A DNA stretch of 64,000 nucleotides, from positions 1 to 64,000 of the forward strand of contig BAIF02000075.1 of NCBI GenBank assembly GCA_000509105.1, in the 5' to 3' direction. The stretch is from Clostridiales bacterium VE202-21 (GTDB taxonomy: Bacteria > Bacillota > Clostridia > Lachnospirales > Lachnospiraceae). Shown here in pieces: positions 1 through 9,412 of this stretch. Position 1 is the first letter of the stretch; every line of letters starts with the position of its first letter. The notes beneath the pieces are model-generated. The model was not told where the DNA came from, made no database searches, and worked only from the letters and a program-made list of their open reading frames with translations. The position numbers and the translations under genes were made by a program.

Positions 1-43
1 CTTGTAAAAAGGTAATCATTGTCATGGGTTATCGCTCACCTGA

Positions 44-57
44 TTTTGTATACAAAA
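44..57. promoter_or_regulatory. Perfect palindrome, candidate operator
   Basis: A 14-bp perfect palindrome TTTTGTATACAAAA lies three bases upstream of the -35 box of the first promoter. Its GTATAC core resembles operators of GntR-family repressors. No GntR gene is in the window, so the regulator is unknown; the link to the first gene is inferred from position only. Confidence 0.4.
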
Positions 58-60
58 ATC

Positions 61-89
61 TTGATAAAATCTAAAAAAGGATATACAAT
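61..89 (+). promoter_or_regulatory. Sigma-A-type promoter
   Basis: TTGATA (61-66), a 17-base spacer and TACAAT (84-89) match a vegetative promoter. It lies about 50 bases ahead of the start codon at 143, with a TAGGAGG ribosome binding site between, so it probably drives the first gene and perhaps the sulfatase operon behind it. Confidence 0.6.
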
Positions 90-142
90 AAATGTAAAGC
101 AACTACTTCATCAAATTTATACTACTTTTAGGAGGTAACATT

Positions 143-883
143 ATGCCTGTTATGGATGAATTTAAAGAAGAACGTGAGAAAATTAAAAATGCAGCGCTAA
201 AAAAGAAGATGCAATATTACTGGTATTATTACAAATACCATCTGCTGGCTATTGCAGCAGCTGTGGTACTCGTCTGCGCTGTCATATATACTATTGTCGA
301 TAAGCAGGAGATTGCAATTCAGACAATGATTATCAGCGGCACTGAAGTGGAAGCAAAAGCGTCCGGGTTTAAGCAGAAATTTGCGGAATCCATTGGAATG
401 AGTCCGGATGAATATGCTTTTCATTATGATACATCTATTTATTTGGACTATCAGCGTCAGGATATGGCGTTTGTGACAGGTCAGCAGAAATTGGTAACGA
501 TGATTGGGGCAGGAGAGCTGGATGTGCTTGTCAGTGAGGAGAACACATATAAGGGAGTGTGTTTAAATGGAGCGTTTACAGACCTTACAACTTTTCTGAC
601 GAAAGAAGAGATTGAAAAATATCAATCCTCCTTTTTTTATGTCGATCAGGCAGTCATAGAAGCAATGGATGCGGCAAATGGCAAAGAATATGGAACGAAT
701 GACTTTGATCCCCATAAGCCCCAGCTGATGGAAAAGCCAGTGCCTGTGGGTATTTACATGAGTACTGATGCGGCATTTATGCAGTGTTATGATTTTGTGG
801 GGGATGATGTGGTGATTGGCATTATCCAAAACAGTGAGAGAATGGAGCGGGCAGTGGAATTTTTGAGGCTGGCAGTGAAATAA
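143..883 (+). CDS. Membrane-anchored protein of unknown function
   Basis: This 246-residue protein is not assigned to a named family. It has a charged N-terminus (about residues 1-22), an aromatic-rich stretch, one clear transmembrane segment at about 33-52 (LLAIAAAVVLVCAVIY), and a roughly 190-residue domain that by the positive-inside rule should lie outside the membrane. No lipobox or cleavage site is visible. The start ATG follows an excellent TAGGAGG site and a good promoter. It sits 57 bases before a sulfatase, so it may belong to the same glycan locus, but similar small anchored proteins occur in many Lachnospiraceae and the neighbourhood alone does not define a role. Confidence 0.75.
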   Translation: MPVMDEFKEEREKIKNAALKKKMQYYWYYYKYHLLAIAAAVVLVCAVIYTIVDKQEIAIQTMIISGTEVEAKASGFKQKFAESIGMSPDEYAFHYDTSIYLDYQRQDMAFVTGQQKLVTMIGAGELDVLVSEENTYKGVCLNGAFTDLTTFLTKEEIEKYQSSFFYVDQAVIEAMDAANGKEYGTNDFDPHKPQLMEKPVPVGIYMSTDAAFMQCYDFVGDDVVIGIIQNSERMERAVEFLRLAVK

Positions 884-940
884 GACCGGTCTCCATAGAT
901 GGAATGAGTAGGTTGGAATGGAGAAGGAGTGAGTTGTAAA

Positions 941-2743
941 ATGAAATTAAAACCAAATGTAATCATAATTGTAACCGATGATCAGGGATACGGCGATATC
1001 CATGTGAATGGTAACCCTTGGCTGCATACGCCTAATTTTGACTGGATGGGGCGGCACAGCATAAGACTGGAAGATTTCCATACCGATCCATTGTGTGCCC
1101 CGGCACGTTCTGCCCTTATGAGCGGCAGATATTCATTTGGAGCAGGGGTATATTCTACAATCAACGGAAGATATTACATGAAGCCGGAACTTAAAACTAT
1201 GGCAGACTGTTTCAAAGAAGGGGGATATGCAACAGGCATGTTTGGAAAGTGGCATCTCGGGGATACATATCCCTACTGCCCTGAAAACAGAGGGTTTGAC
1301 ACGGTGGTCAGCTTTGGCGGCGGTGTGATTGGGGAGACACCTGATTATTGGAACAATCAATATTTTGATGACACATATCTGGTAAATGGGATAGAAAAGG
1401 CCTTCGAAGGTTATTGTACTGACGTCTGGTTTAAATTGGCAGAACAGTTTATAGACAGCAGCATCTCGTCAGAACAGCCCTTCTTTTGTTATATCCCTAC
1501 AAATGCACCCCATGGACCTCTAAATGTTGAACCGGCTTATTATAAGAAATACATTGATATGGGAATACCAGAGAAAAGAGCCCGATTCTATGGGATGATT
1601 GAATGTGTAGATAAAAATATTGGTAAGCTGATCAGCCATCTCAAAGAAAAAGAAGTATACGAGGATACCATTATTATCTATTTTGGAGACAATGGAACGG
1701 CCGATGGATGTGTGATGGATGAAAATGGAAGGCTTCTGGAGGGCTATAATGCAGGGATGAGAGGGAAGAAGGGGATGGCTTATGAAGGCGCCCATAGAAA
1801 TGCATGTTTTATCACCACTCCCGGGAATCTTTTAGGCGTGCCCAGAGAAGTACACGGCATAACGGCACAGATGGATATCCTGCCTACTCTGGCAGAGATA
1901 TGCGGGCTTCTGCCTCCCGGACAAATAGATGGTATCAGCCTGTATCAGGCTCTTGCCAAAGGAGAAGACCATATCAATCAGGACAGGGTGCTGGTCATAC
2001 ATAACATGCAGCGTGATATGCCCCAGAAATATAAGGATTATACAGTATTGAAGAACAATATGCGTCTTGTGTGTCCGCTGACAAATGAGACAAATCCTTA
2101 TTTGTTGGGAGCATTTGAATCTGGAAAAGATGCAGTTCCGGAAATCTATGACATAAAAAAAGACCCTTATGAGGAGCATAATTGTTATGAGGAGCATATT
2201 CCGCTGGCAATTGAGCTCACACGATATTATGAAGAGTGGTATGATGAACGTCTGGAAGAAGCGATGAGGTACAGCCCCATATATCTGACCAAAGGCCATC
2301 CGGTGAAGCTGACCTGTCATGCATGGCATGAATGTACCAAAATGTGCTTCAGCCAGACAAGTATCCGGGAAGGAATTGAAGCAAATGGATTCTTTGCTGT
2401 TGAGGTTGTGGAGGAAGGTACATATGAATTTGAGCTCAGAAGATATCCACGTGAGTCTGGTCTTGCACTTGGGGACACCTGCGGGAAACTTCCAAAGAAC
2501 GAAAGAATATTTGAAGAATGTGCAGAAGGAAAAGCATATGCTATTGTTGGTGCGGATATCCGTATTGCCGGTATCAAAAAAGAGGCAAAGGCAGATGCAG
2601 CGTGGGCATGTGTAACTTTCAGGCTGAAACTACCCAAAGGAGCAACTCATCTCAGAACAAGATTTTTCATGGATGATGGCAGGAGCATCGGGGCATATTA
2701 CGTGTATGTCAGGGGAGTTGAAGATACTTGGGAGGAAGATTGA
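941..2743 (+). CDS. S1-family sulfatase (Cys type)
   Basis: Hydrolyses a sulfate ester, probably from an imported sulfated saccharide. The formylglycine signature CAPAR begins at Cys52, followed by TSGR-like MSGRYSFGAG, and the N-terminal metal site is TDDQGYGD (residues 12-19); GKWH near 104 and FGDNG near 250 are further S1 motifs. The protein is 600 residues, with a C-terminal beta-rich extension after about 480. No signal peptide is visible, so it should act in the cytoplasm. I choose ATG 941 because AAGGAG at 924-929 is correctly spaced for it; the in-frame GTG at 929 overlaps that site. As a Cys-type enzyme in an anaerobe it needs a radical-SAM maturase (anSME), which is not in the window. 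The stop is two bases from the next start, so the sulfatase is translationally linked to the sensor kinase. Substrate subfamily cannot be set by eye. Confidence 0.93.
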   Translation: MKLKPNVIIIVTDDQGYGDIHVNGNPWLHTPNFDWMGRHSIRLEDFHTDPLCAPARSALMSGRYSFGAGVYSTINGRYYMKPELKTMADCFKEGGYATGMFGKWHLGDTYPYCPENRGFDTVVSFGGGVIGETPDYWNNQYFDDTYLVNGIEKAFEGYCTDVWFKLAEQFIDSSISSEQPFFCYIPTNAPHGPLNVEPAYYKKYIDMGIPEKRARFYGMIECVDKNIGKLISHLKEKEVYEDTIIIYFGDNGTADGCVMDENGRLLEGYNAGMRGKKGMAYEGAHRNACFITTPGNLLGVPREVHGITAQMDILPTLAEICGLLPPGQIDGISLYQALAKGEDHINQDRVLVIHNMQRDMPQKYKDYTVLKNNMRLVCPLTNETNPYLLGAFESGKDAVPEIYDIKKDPYEEHNCYEEHIPLAIELTRYYEEWYDERLEEAMRYSPIYLTKGHPVKLTCHAWHECTKMCFSQTSIREGIEANGFFAVEVVEEGTYEFELRRYPRESGLALGDTCGKLPKNERIFEECAEGKAYAIVGADIRIAGIKKEAKADAAWACVTFRLKLPKGATHLRTRFFMDDGRSIGAYYVYVRGVEDTWEED

Positions 2744-2745
2744 GT

Positions 2746-4452
2746 ATGAGGCAGAATATGCAGAAAATATTTTTTAAAAGGTTTATTTTATTTGTGGTTC
2801 TGCCGATTCTGTTATTAATTGCAATGGGGATTCCGTTGCTGATTCATCAAATCGAAAAAAATGAATTACAGAATCTGGATGTTATGCTAAGCAGCTATGA
2901 GACGTCCCTGGAACAGGAAATCAGTGAGGGATCCATGAAGCTGAGCCAGTTTCTTCTGATTAATGAAAATGAAATGCTTAAGATGATGTCAGAGTATTCC
3001 GAGGTGGAAGGTGCGATAGATTACAATAAGCGTAAAGAGATGGAAGAGCGGTTTAACTATCTGACAACACCGGATTCCAATGTTGAAGGGATAGAATTTT
3101 ACTTTAATAATGGAAAAAGCTATGGATACAGGACTTATATAAGCTTGACAAAAGCAGAGATAGAAGAATGCTTCTGGTATAAGGAAACTAAAAGAGGCAC
3201 AGACAGAGTACATGTAACAATTGCAGATGCTGCGGATTTTATACCCAATGTATCGGGGCAGAACAAAAAGGCATTGCTTTTTTTGGTAAGTCCGGAAAGA
3301 TATGATCCCAAAGAACAGCTGGATTTGGTTTTAATGGTACAGGGCTGCACTATCTTCGATTCTTTAGCCGGGCTGAGCGGAACAGATTACAGTGCTTATA
3401 TAGCAGACGATAAGGGGAATGTCCTGCTTAAGTCAGATGAACGCTATGTCGGGCAGGCTGAGGACTTGCAGAGCAAATCAGGGATATGGAATACGATTTC
3501 ACAAAGTACAAGAATCTATGGTACAGACTGGCATCTGATATTAATTAAGGATAAAGGGCTAATTTTGAGAGAGTATATACAGAATATCGGATTCATGCTG
3601 CTTATATCGGCTATTATTTTTTTTGTATTTTATCTTTTTGCACGGGGCTTTTTTAATACGCTCGCGCTTCCTATTGCCACTCTGACCAAGGAGATGCAGG
3701 CATTAGATCTGAAGGCCTCTTCAATTGAAATAAATACAGAAGCACCATATGAAATACAACAGATTCAAATGCAGTTTAATGAAATGGTGTGCAGGATCCA
3801 GAACCTTGTGACAGTCAATCAGCAAAAAGAATATGCGAGGCATCAGGAGGAACTGAAGGCCTTACAGTCGCAGATTAATCCACATTTTTTTTCCAATACC
3901 CTCAATACAATTAAATTTATGGCACAAGTATCTAAGAATGAAGGGATCCGGCAAATGACAGATGCTTTGATGCAGATTCTGGATTGCTCTTTCAGAGATT
4001 TTGAAAGTACCCATACATTGGAGGATGAAGTCCATATGCTGGAGGCTTATCTCTGTATTATGAAAATAAGATATGCTGAAAACTTCAGCGTTATGATTGA
4101 TATAGAAGAACAGTGCAAAGGCTATAGAATACCGAAGCTTGTCCTGCAGCCATTTATTGAAAATGCACTGACCCATGGGCTTTTGGATGAGATGGCAGAA
4201 GGCAGAATAAAAGTGGGGATCCATAAGGCTGGAAAGTTTATTGTGATTGTGATTGAAGACAATGGCTGCGGGATATCAAATGAGATACTGGAGAAAATAA
4301 GGGATGGATATGAAACAAAAGCAGGCAGAATAGGGATTGCAAATGTCTTAAAGCGGCTTCTCCTGTACTATGGTGAAGATTTTGTTTTTCTGATAGAAAG
4401 CAGCCTGGGAGTAGGCACAAAAGTGGAAATACGGATACCTTTCAGTAATTGA
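2746..4452 (+). CDS. YesM-type sensor histidine kinase
   Basis: Membrane sensor kinase of the LytS/YesM class, partner of the AraC-type regulator that follows. It has an N-terminal transmembrane segment (about 10-30), an extracytoplasmic sensor region to about 280, a second membrane segment (FMLLISAIIFFVFYLF), a HAMP-like linker, and a His_kinase domain with QINPHFFSNTLN, His380 being the expected phosphoacceptor. The HATPase part carries the N box (PFIENALTHG) and G box (EDNGCGI). ATG 2746 is chosen because GGAGGA at 2731-2736 is 9 bases upstream; an upstream in-frame TTG at 2728 precedes that site. It overlaps no gene but abuts the sulfatase, which suggests it senses a ligand handled by the locus, probably via the adjacent binding protein. 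Confidence 0.92.
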   Translation: MRQNMQKIFFKRFILFVVLPILLLIAMGIPLLIHQIEKNELQNLDVMLSSYETSLEQEISEGSMKLSQFLLINENEMLKMMSEYSEVEGAIDYNKRKEMEERFNYLTTPDSNVEGIEFYFNNGKSYGYRTYISLTKAEIEECFWYKETKRGTDRVHVTIADAADFIPNVSGQNKKALLFLVSPERYDPKEQLDLVLMVQGCTIFDSLAGLSGTDYSAYIADDKGNVLLKSDERYVGQAEDLQSKSGIWNTISQSTRIYGTDWHLILIKDKGLILREYIQNIGFMLLISAIIFFVFYLFARGFFNTLALPIATLTKEMQALDLKASSIEINTEAPYEIQQIQMQFNEMVCRIQNLVTVNQQKEYARHQEELKALQSQINPHFFSNTLNTIKFMAQVSKNEGIRQMTDALMQILDCSFRDFESTHTLEDEVHMLEAYLCIMKIRYAENFSVMIDIEEQCKGYRIPKLVLQPFIENALTHGLLDEMAEGRIKVGIHKAGKFIVIVIEDNGCGISNEILEKIRDGYETKAGRIGIANVLKRLLLYYGEDFVFLIESSLGVGTKVEIRIPFSN

Positions 4453-4522
4453 TTAAAACTCAGGTACAGTGTTGTAAAAGAATATGTCAAAGCTGTATTG
4501 GACATGGGAGGAGGGGATGCAT

Positions 4523-6055
4523 GTGTACTCAGTAGTAATAGCAGATGATGACTTGGTAATCCGCGCCACGCTGAAAGATATCGTGAATTGGGAATCTCTG
4601 GGCTTTGAAATTGTAGGCGAAGCAAAAAATGGAAAGCTTGCATTGGAGTTTCTGGATTCTCATGATGTGAATGTGCTTATTACAGACATGAAGATGCCGA
4701 TTATGGATGGTCTGGAGCTGATTAAGCAGTTAGAAAATCAAGACATTACGATCGTAGCATTAAGTTCCTTTGACGAATTTGAACTGGTCAGAGATGCATT
4801 TAAACTGGGAGTAGAAGACTACCTTTTAAAATCGCATCTGGATCAGGGACATCTGTGTGAGTTGCTGACAAAGATACACAAGGACTTGGATGAAAAGTGT
4901 GTGAGGATAAATAAGAAGGGGAAGAAGAGTGTCCTCGATAATTTTCTGAAAGGGAATACAGACCTTTATGATGATGGACATATGTTTTCCATCATACAGG
5001 TTGATGTATCTGATGAACAGAAGCTCCAGGGGCGCTTTAAGGACATACGGCAGGATTTGATTTGGCCAATGGAAGAACTGCTTTTGCAGATTCCAGGGGT
5101 GTCGAAGCGGTGTGAACATTCAGAGTATACGGACTCTTGTCTTATCCTCAGATATCATGATGAAATGCTGGTGGAAAAAAATATCTTAAGAATTTGCAGA
5201 CAGATACAGACGGTGTTGAAAAATTATATGAATCTGGAGGTGACTGTCAGTGCATCTGCAGTCAGAAAAGGTGCCGGCTGTATATCAGAAGCAACAGAGG
5301 AGAGTATGGCACTGCTAAACCTGCGGTACGTATTTGGGGAGCACAGGGTTTACCTCAAGCAGGAGAAACTTCTTGATTTCGGATACCTTGAGTACGAAAA
5401 GAATTTTTTTCAGGGTCTTCTGAATGCTCTTAGGGTAAGGGACAACGAGGCACTGATGCAGGAACAAGAAAAATTATTTGCAGTACTGAGGGGGATGGAA
5501 AAGAAAGAGATTGAAAAGCAATGTATCTATATGCTCTATCTGGAAGGGATTATGCTGAAAAATATGGGGGCATCTATGTGGAGTATTTTTGGAAAGAATG
5601 TCTCCTTTCCTGAAAAGTTGGAGAGACTGACGAATGCGAATGACTATACGATCTGGATGTATAACTTTAACAGGTTTTTATTCGATTATCTCGAGAAAAC
5701 GTCATCCAACAGGGGGGAGAGGACATTTGAGGCAGTGCGCAGATATATCATGGATAATTATGCAGACGCGGAATTGAATCTCACAGAGGCGGCAAGCATA
5801 GCAGGTTTGAATGAAAGCTATTTCAGCAGTAAATTCAAAAAAGAATTTGGCACAAGTTTTAGCGATTATCTTAAAAACATAAGGGTGAACCATGCCCGGA
5901 AACTGATGGAAAATTCCAATCTGAAAATCTATGAAATTAGTCAGGCGGTTGGATACCGGAATGTTGAACACTTCACAAGGGTCTTTAAGTCCTGTGTTGG
6001 TGTCTCTCCAAAGAAGTATATGGAGCAGGATGTCGAGAGCAGGAAAAAGACCTAA
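4523..6055 (+). CDS. YesN-type AraC response regulator
   Basis: DNA-binding response regulator paired with the upstream kinase. The receiver domain (1-120) has the acidic pocket DDD at 8-10, phosphoacceptor Asp55 (ITDMKMP) and the conserved Lys in YLLKS. A middle linker region is followed by a C-terminal AraC/XylS double helix-turn-helix (about 405-505) ending in the typical ...VGYRNVEHFTRVFKSCVGVSPKKY pattern. GTG 4523 gives the family-like start MYSVVIADDD and lies 8 bases after AGGAGG (4509-4514); ATG 4517 would be only 2 bases away. It likely activates the ABC-sulfatase operon in which it sits. Length 510 residues is normal for YesN proteins. Confidence 0.9.
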   Translation: MYSVVIADDDLVIRATLKDIVNWESLGFEIVGEAKNGKLALEFLDSHDVNVLITDMKMPIMDGLELIKQLENQDITIVALSSFDEFELVRDAFKLGVEDYLLKSHLDQGHLCELLTKIHKDLDEKCVRINKKGKKSVLDNFLKGNTDLYDDGHMFSIIQVDVSDEQKLQGRFKDIRQDLIWPMEELLLQIPGVSKRCEHSEYTDSCLILRYHDEMLVEKNILRICRQIQTVLKNYMNLEVTVSASAVRKGAGCISEATEESMALLNLRYVFGEHRVYLKQEKLLDFGYLEYEKNFFQGLLNALRVRDNEALMQEQEKLFAVLRGMEKKEIEKQCIYMLYLEGIMLKNMGASMWSIFGKNVSFPEKLERLTNANDYTIWMYNFNRFLFDYLEKTSSNRGERTFEAVRRYIMDNYADAELNLTEAASIAGLNESYFSSKFKKEFGTSFSDYLKNIRVNHARKLMENSNLKIYEISQAVGYRNVEHFTRVFKSCVGVSPKKYMEQDVESRKKT

Positions 6056-6165
6056 AAATATGTCAAGAAATACAAAAATACAACATGGAGAGAACTGGAT
6101 GCAGATGCTATCATTACAGCATAAGGAAAGCCTTTAACACGAAAGGGAGAGAGGGGAAGAGCTGT

Positions 6166-7053
6166 ATGAAGAGAAAGCATTTCAAGGAAAACATAGCAGG
6201 CTATTTATTTATACTGCCTACATTTATAGGTTTTACAGTATTTATGGCATATCCGCTGTTTTATTCAATATTCTTAAGTTTTTGGGACTGGAATATGTTT
6301 GAGGGATTGGACGGCTCGGAATTTGTGGGGGCAGCCAATTATATAGATGTATTTCACGATGAATACTTCCAGGCAGGTCTTATGAACAACCTGAAGATAC
6401 TATTTATTGCAGTGCCGGTTCTGCTGATTTTGGCATTAATCCTGGCGTCAGTATTGAATACAGCCGTTTTTGGACGCGGGGCGTTAAGGGCAGTTTATTT
6501 TATGCCATATATCACAACTGTCACGGCTGCGGCAATTGTGTTTGCCGCATTGTTCCATGAAGAATTCGGTCCGGTTAATGAAATCCTGCGTGCGATTGGA
6601 ATAGCCAATCCGCCCAAATGGCTTGCAAGTGTAGACTGGTCGACACCAACGATTGCAATCTTCTGGGTTTGGAGGATGCTCGGGTACTGTATGATTATCT
6701 TTCTTGCAGGACTGCAGGGTATATCCAGATCATATTATGAAGCTGCATCGATTGACGGAGCAAGCGGTTTACAGAAATTCAGGTATATTACATTTCCGCT
6801 TATCAGCCCTACGACATTCTTTTTGGCGATTACGATGGCAATCTTCTCGTTTTCTATATTTGCAGAGACAAAAGTAATGACCGGAGGAGGCCCCGGAACT
6901 TCGTCCTACACGATTGTTTATATGATTTATAAAGAGGCTTTTGAACATTACGACATGGGATATGCGGCAGCGGCGGGAGTAATATTCTTTGCTGTCATCC
7001 TTGTAATCACACTGGTTCAGTGGATTGGACAGAAAAAATGGGTGAACTATTAA
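6166..7053 (+). CDS. Sugar ABC transporter permease (MalF/UgpA type)
   Basis: First integral-membrane subunit of a carbohydrate importer. It has six predicted membrane helices beginning at AGYLFILPTFIGFTVFM and the EAA loop (EAASIDGASGLQKF) that contacts the ATPase. 295 residues from ATG 6166, which follows a GGGAGAGAGGGGAAG purine tract; an upstream in-frame ATG at 6085 lacks such a site and adds a hydrophilic 27-residue leader not typical of the family. It lies between the YesN regulator and a second permease, 13 bases apart. No ATPase is encoded nearby, as is usual for Firmicute systems energised by a shared MsmX-like ATPase. Confidence 0.93.
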   Translation: MKRKHFKENIAGYLFILPTFIGFTVFMAYPLFYSIFLSFWDWNMFEGLDGSEFVGAANYIDVFHDEYFQAGLMNNLKILFIAVPVLLILALILASVLNTAVFGRGALRAVYFMPYITTVTAAAIVFAALFHEEFGPVNEILRAIGIANPPKWLASVDWSTPTIAIFWVWRMLGYCMIIFLAGLQGISRSYYEAASIDGASGLQKFRYITFPLISPTTFFLAITMAIFSFSIFAETKVMTGGGPGTSSYTIVYMIYKEAFEHYDMGYAAAAGVIFFAVILVITLVQWIGQKKWVNY

Positions 7054-7066
7054 GGAGGGGATAAAA

Positions 7067-7915
7067 ATGAGCAGAAGAGTCAAACATAGTCAGGCACTCC
7101 TTATAGGGAAAATTGTAAAAACATGTATACTTGCAGCAATCGGGATTGTAATGGTGGCGCCAGTGGTCTGGATGGTTTCGACTTCTTTTAAGGTTGAAGC
7201 CGAGGTATTCAATTTTCCGATACAGTGGATTCCGGAAAACCCGACATTTTCCAATTACATAAAGACATTTACTGCATTTCCTTATTTGTCATGGTATATC
7301 AATACTGCAAGAAATACGGTCATAATTGTTATTGCTAGTTTATTGTTTTCGTCTATGGCAGGATTTGCTTTCGCGAAGCTGAAATTCAAAGGTAAAAATA
7401 TTATTTTTATGCTGTATATATCGGCTCTGATGATACCGGCAGAGATACGTCTGATTCCTCAGTTCCTGCTATTTAAAAAAATAGGGGTGCTAAATACCAT
7501 GTGGGCCCCAATCCTGCCGTGGGCAATGTTTGTAGGTTTTTCTATTTTCTTCATGCGGCAGGCATTTACAGCAGTGCCGAACGAGATGATGGAAGCGGCA
7601 AAAATTGACGGGTGCGGAGTTGTGGGATTGTATGCTAAGATCTGTCTGCCGCTTGTGAAATCCTCGTTAGTAGCACTGGGCATTTTAACATTTACATGGG
7701 GGTGGAATGATTATACAGGACCTATGGTATATATACAGGATTTGAGCAAACAGGTATTGAGCGTGGGCATAGCGTCCTTTAAAGCACAGTACAGTGCAAA
7801 TTATGCTTTGCAGATGGCGGGAGCATCCATGGCTCTGATTCCCATTATTGTAGTATATTTAATTGCCCAGAAGCACTTTATTGAGGGGATTGCCTCATCA
7901 GGTATCAAAGGGTAA
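7067..7915 (+). CDS. Sugar ABC transporter permease (MalG/UgpE type)
   Basis: Second permease subunit of the first importer, 282 residues with six predicted helices and an EAA loop (MEAAKIDGCGVVGLYAKICLPL). AAGGAGGGG sits at the right distance from ATG 7067. It forms a heterodimer with the preceding permease and receives substrate from the lipoprotein encoded next. The C-terminus (KHFIEGIASSGIKG) is the usual family ending. Confidence 0.94.
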   Translation: MSRRVKHSQALLIGKIVKTCILAAIGIVMVAPVVWMVSTSFKVEAEVFNFPIQWIPENPTFSNYIKTFTAFPYLSWYINTARNTVIIVIASLLFSSMAGFAFAKLKFKGKNIIFMLYISALMIPAEIRLIPQFLLFKKIGVLNTMWAPILPWAMFVGFSIFFMRQAFTAVPNEMMEAAKIDGCGVVGLYAKICLPLVKSSLVALGILTFTWGWNDYTGPMVYIQDLSKQVLSVGIASFKAQYSANYALQMAGASMALIPIIVVYLIAQKHFIEGIASSGIKG

Positions 7916-7959
7916 TTAATATAAAAGTAACGAGCTAATAGAAAGAAGGGAGAAAAGGT

Positions 7960-9342
7960 ATGTACAACAAAAAAGTAAGGAAAATGATGTCCCTGCTTCT
8001 AATGACTGCTATGACGGTAAGTCTCGCAGCAGGGTGCGGAGGCAAGAAAGACGAGCCAAAAGAAGATGGCAAGAAAGTGTCAGGTACGGAATCAGAAGCC
8101 GATACTGGAGGCTACAGTGGTGAACTGGTGGTTTCTATCCATGATCAGTTAAATAATCCCGCAGTGGTTGAAGCACTGGATTATCTTCAGACAACGGAGA
8201 AGTGGAAAAATGTCAGTTTTGATATTATGCCCAAGGATCAGGAATATGAGGTGAATCTTCCGATCCAGGTAATGGGTGGAAAACAGATTGATGTCATGTA
8301 CAATTTCAACCCCATTGAGCAGGATAAGAATTCTTCGGCGGGAACAATTGTCCCTATAGGGGAGTATCTGGATGAATTAGGAATTGATCTGGAAGAAAGA
8401 TACGGATCTTATGCCAGTGCAGCTTATAACGGCGATGAAGCATATGCCATTCCGGGTGGTGTAACTGCCTGGGGCCTGTTCTACAATAAGAGTATTTTTG
8501 ATGAGGCAGGAGTTGAGTATCCTGACCCTAAGGTTCCTATGACGTGGTCCGAATACCGGGAACTGGCGAAGAAGCTGACAAAAGGAGAGGGGGCCGATAA
8601 GACATATGGGGCGCTCCATCTTCAGTGGCCGATGTACTGGTATGGCGAAGCTATTATGGAACTTGGAGGTGGACAGAATTTTTATAATGAGGAAGGGCTG
8701 TCGAATTTTGAAGATCCTGCCTTCAAAAAGGCATTAGAGGCTGCATATCAAATGCAGAATGTAGATAAATCAACACCAACTATGGCTGATATTATTGCCA
8801 GAAAAATTGAGCCCGATGGTTTCTTTAACGGAAAATATGCTATGTATCTGCATGGGACATGGTTCCTGAACTGGCTGGCAGATAAAGAGACATACCCAAG
8901 GGACTATGAAGTCGGATTTGCTCCAATGCCGGTGCCGGATGGTACTACAGACCGTCTGACCTGGGGCGTGACAGGAACATATGCTGTGCCTGCAACATCA
9001 AAAGACCCCAAGATGGCAACGGACTTCATCGTGGATCTGGTAGCAGAGGTTACCCAACGTACATCCAGCGAGATTTTTGTTGACCAGACAGTTCCGCGGG
9101 ATAATCTTTTTGTTACGATTGCAGACGAGATTGACGATGAGCAGTTTACAACAGAAAACATTATGGATCTGTTCCTGAATCCAGACCAGACATTAGTCAC
9201 AGAAAAAGTAACTGGTCCAAATGCAGCTAAATATGAAGCTGTTTTAAAGGAAGAGGTTGAAAAATATTTAGCTGATGCACAGGATTTGGATACGACAATT
9301 AAGAATGCTGTGGAACGAGGGAATAAAGCAATTCAAGAATAG
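7960..9342 (+). CDS. Extracellular solute-binding lipoprotein, sugar ABC importer
   Basis: Family 1 type solute-binding protein, 460 residues, tethered outside the membrane to capture an oligosaccharide. The N-terminus has positive charges, a hydrophobic stretch and the lipobox SLAAGCGG, with Cys at about residue 26. The mature protein keeps family features such as YAIPGGVTAWGLFYNKSIF around 170. It follows the two permeases by 45 bases and is followed by a strong hairpin, which probably marks differential expression of this highly needed subunit. The ligand cannot be read from sequence; the neighbourhood suggests a sulfated or xylose/galactose-containing oligosaccharide. Confidence 0.92.
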   Translation: MYNKKVRKMMSLLLMTAMTVSLAAGCGGKKDEPKEDGKKVSGTESEADTGGYSGELVVSIHDQLNNPAVVEALDYLQTTEKWKNVSFDIMPKDQEYEVNLPIQVMGGKQIDVMYNFNPIEQDKNSSAGTIVPIGEYLDELGIDLEERYGSYASAAYNGDEAYAIPGGVTAWGLFYNKSIFDEAGVEYPDPKVPMTWSEYRELAKKLTKGEGADKTYGALHLQWPMYWYGEAIMELGGGQNFYNEEGLSNFEDPAFKKALEAAYQMQNVDKSTPTMADIIARKIEPDGFFNGKYAMYLHGTWFLNWLADKETYPRDYEVGFAPMPVPDGTTDRLTWGVTGTYAVPATSKDPKMATDFIVDLVAEVTQRTSSEIFVDQTVPRDNLFVTIADEIDDEQFTTENIMDLFLNPDQTLVTEKVTGPNAAKYEAVLKEEVEKYLADAQDLDTTIKNAVERGNKAIQE

Positions 9343-9362
9343 AAAATTCCAGCGTGTGGGTT

Positions 9363-9387
9363 AAAGCCTCTGATATTCAGAGGCTTT
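9363..9387 (+). terminator. Intercistronic hairpin after the binding protein
   Basis: An 11-bp perfect inverted repeat (AAAGCCTCTGA, 3-base loop, TCAGAGGCTTT) lies 20 bases after the binding-protein stop and is followed by CCTATTTT. The weak T tract suggests a partial terminator or mRNA-stabilising stem rather than the absolute end of the operon. Confidence 0.65.
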
Positions 9388-9412
9388 CCTATTTTAAAGA
9401 AAGGGAGCATAT

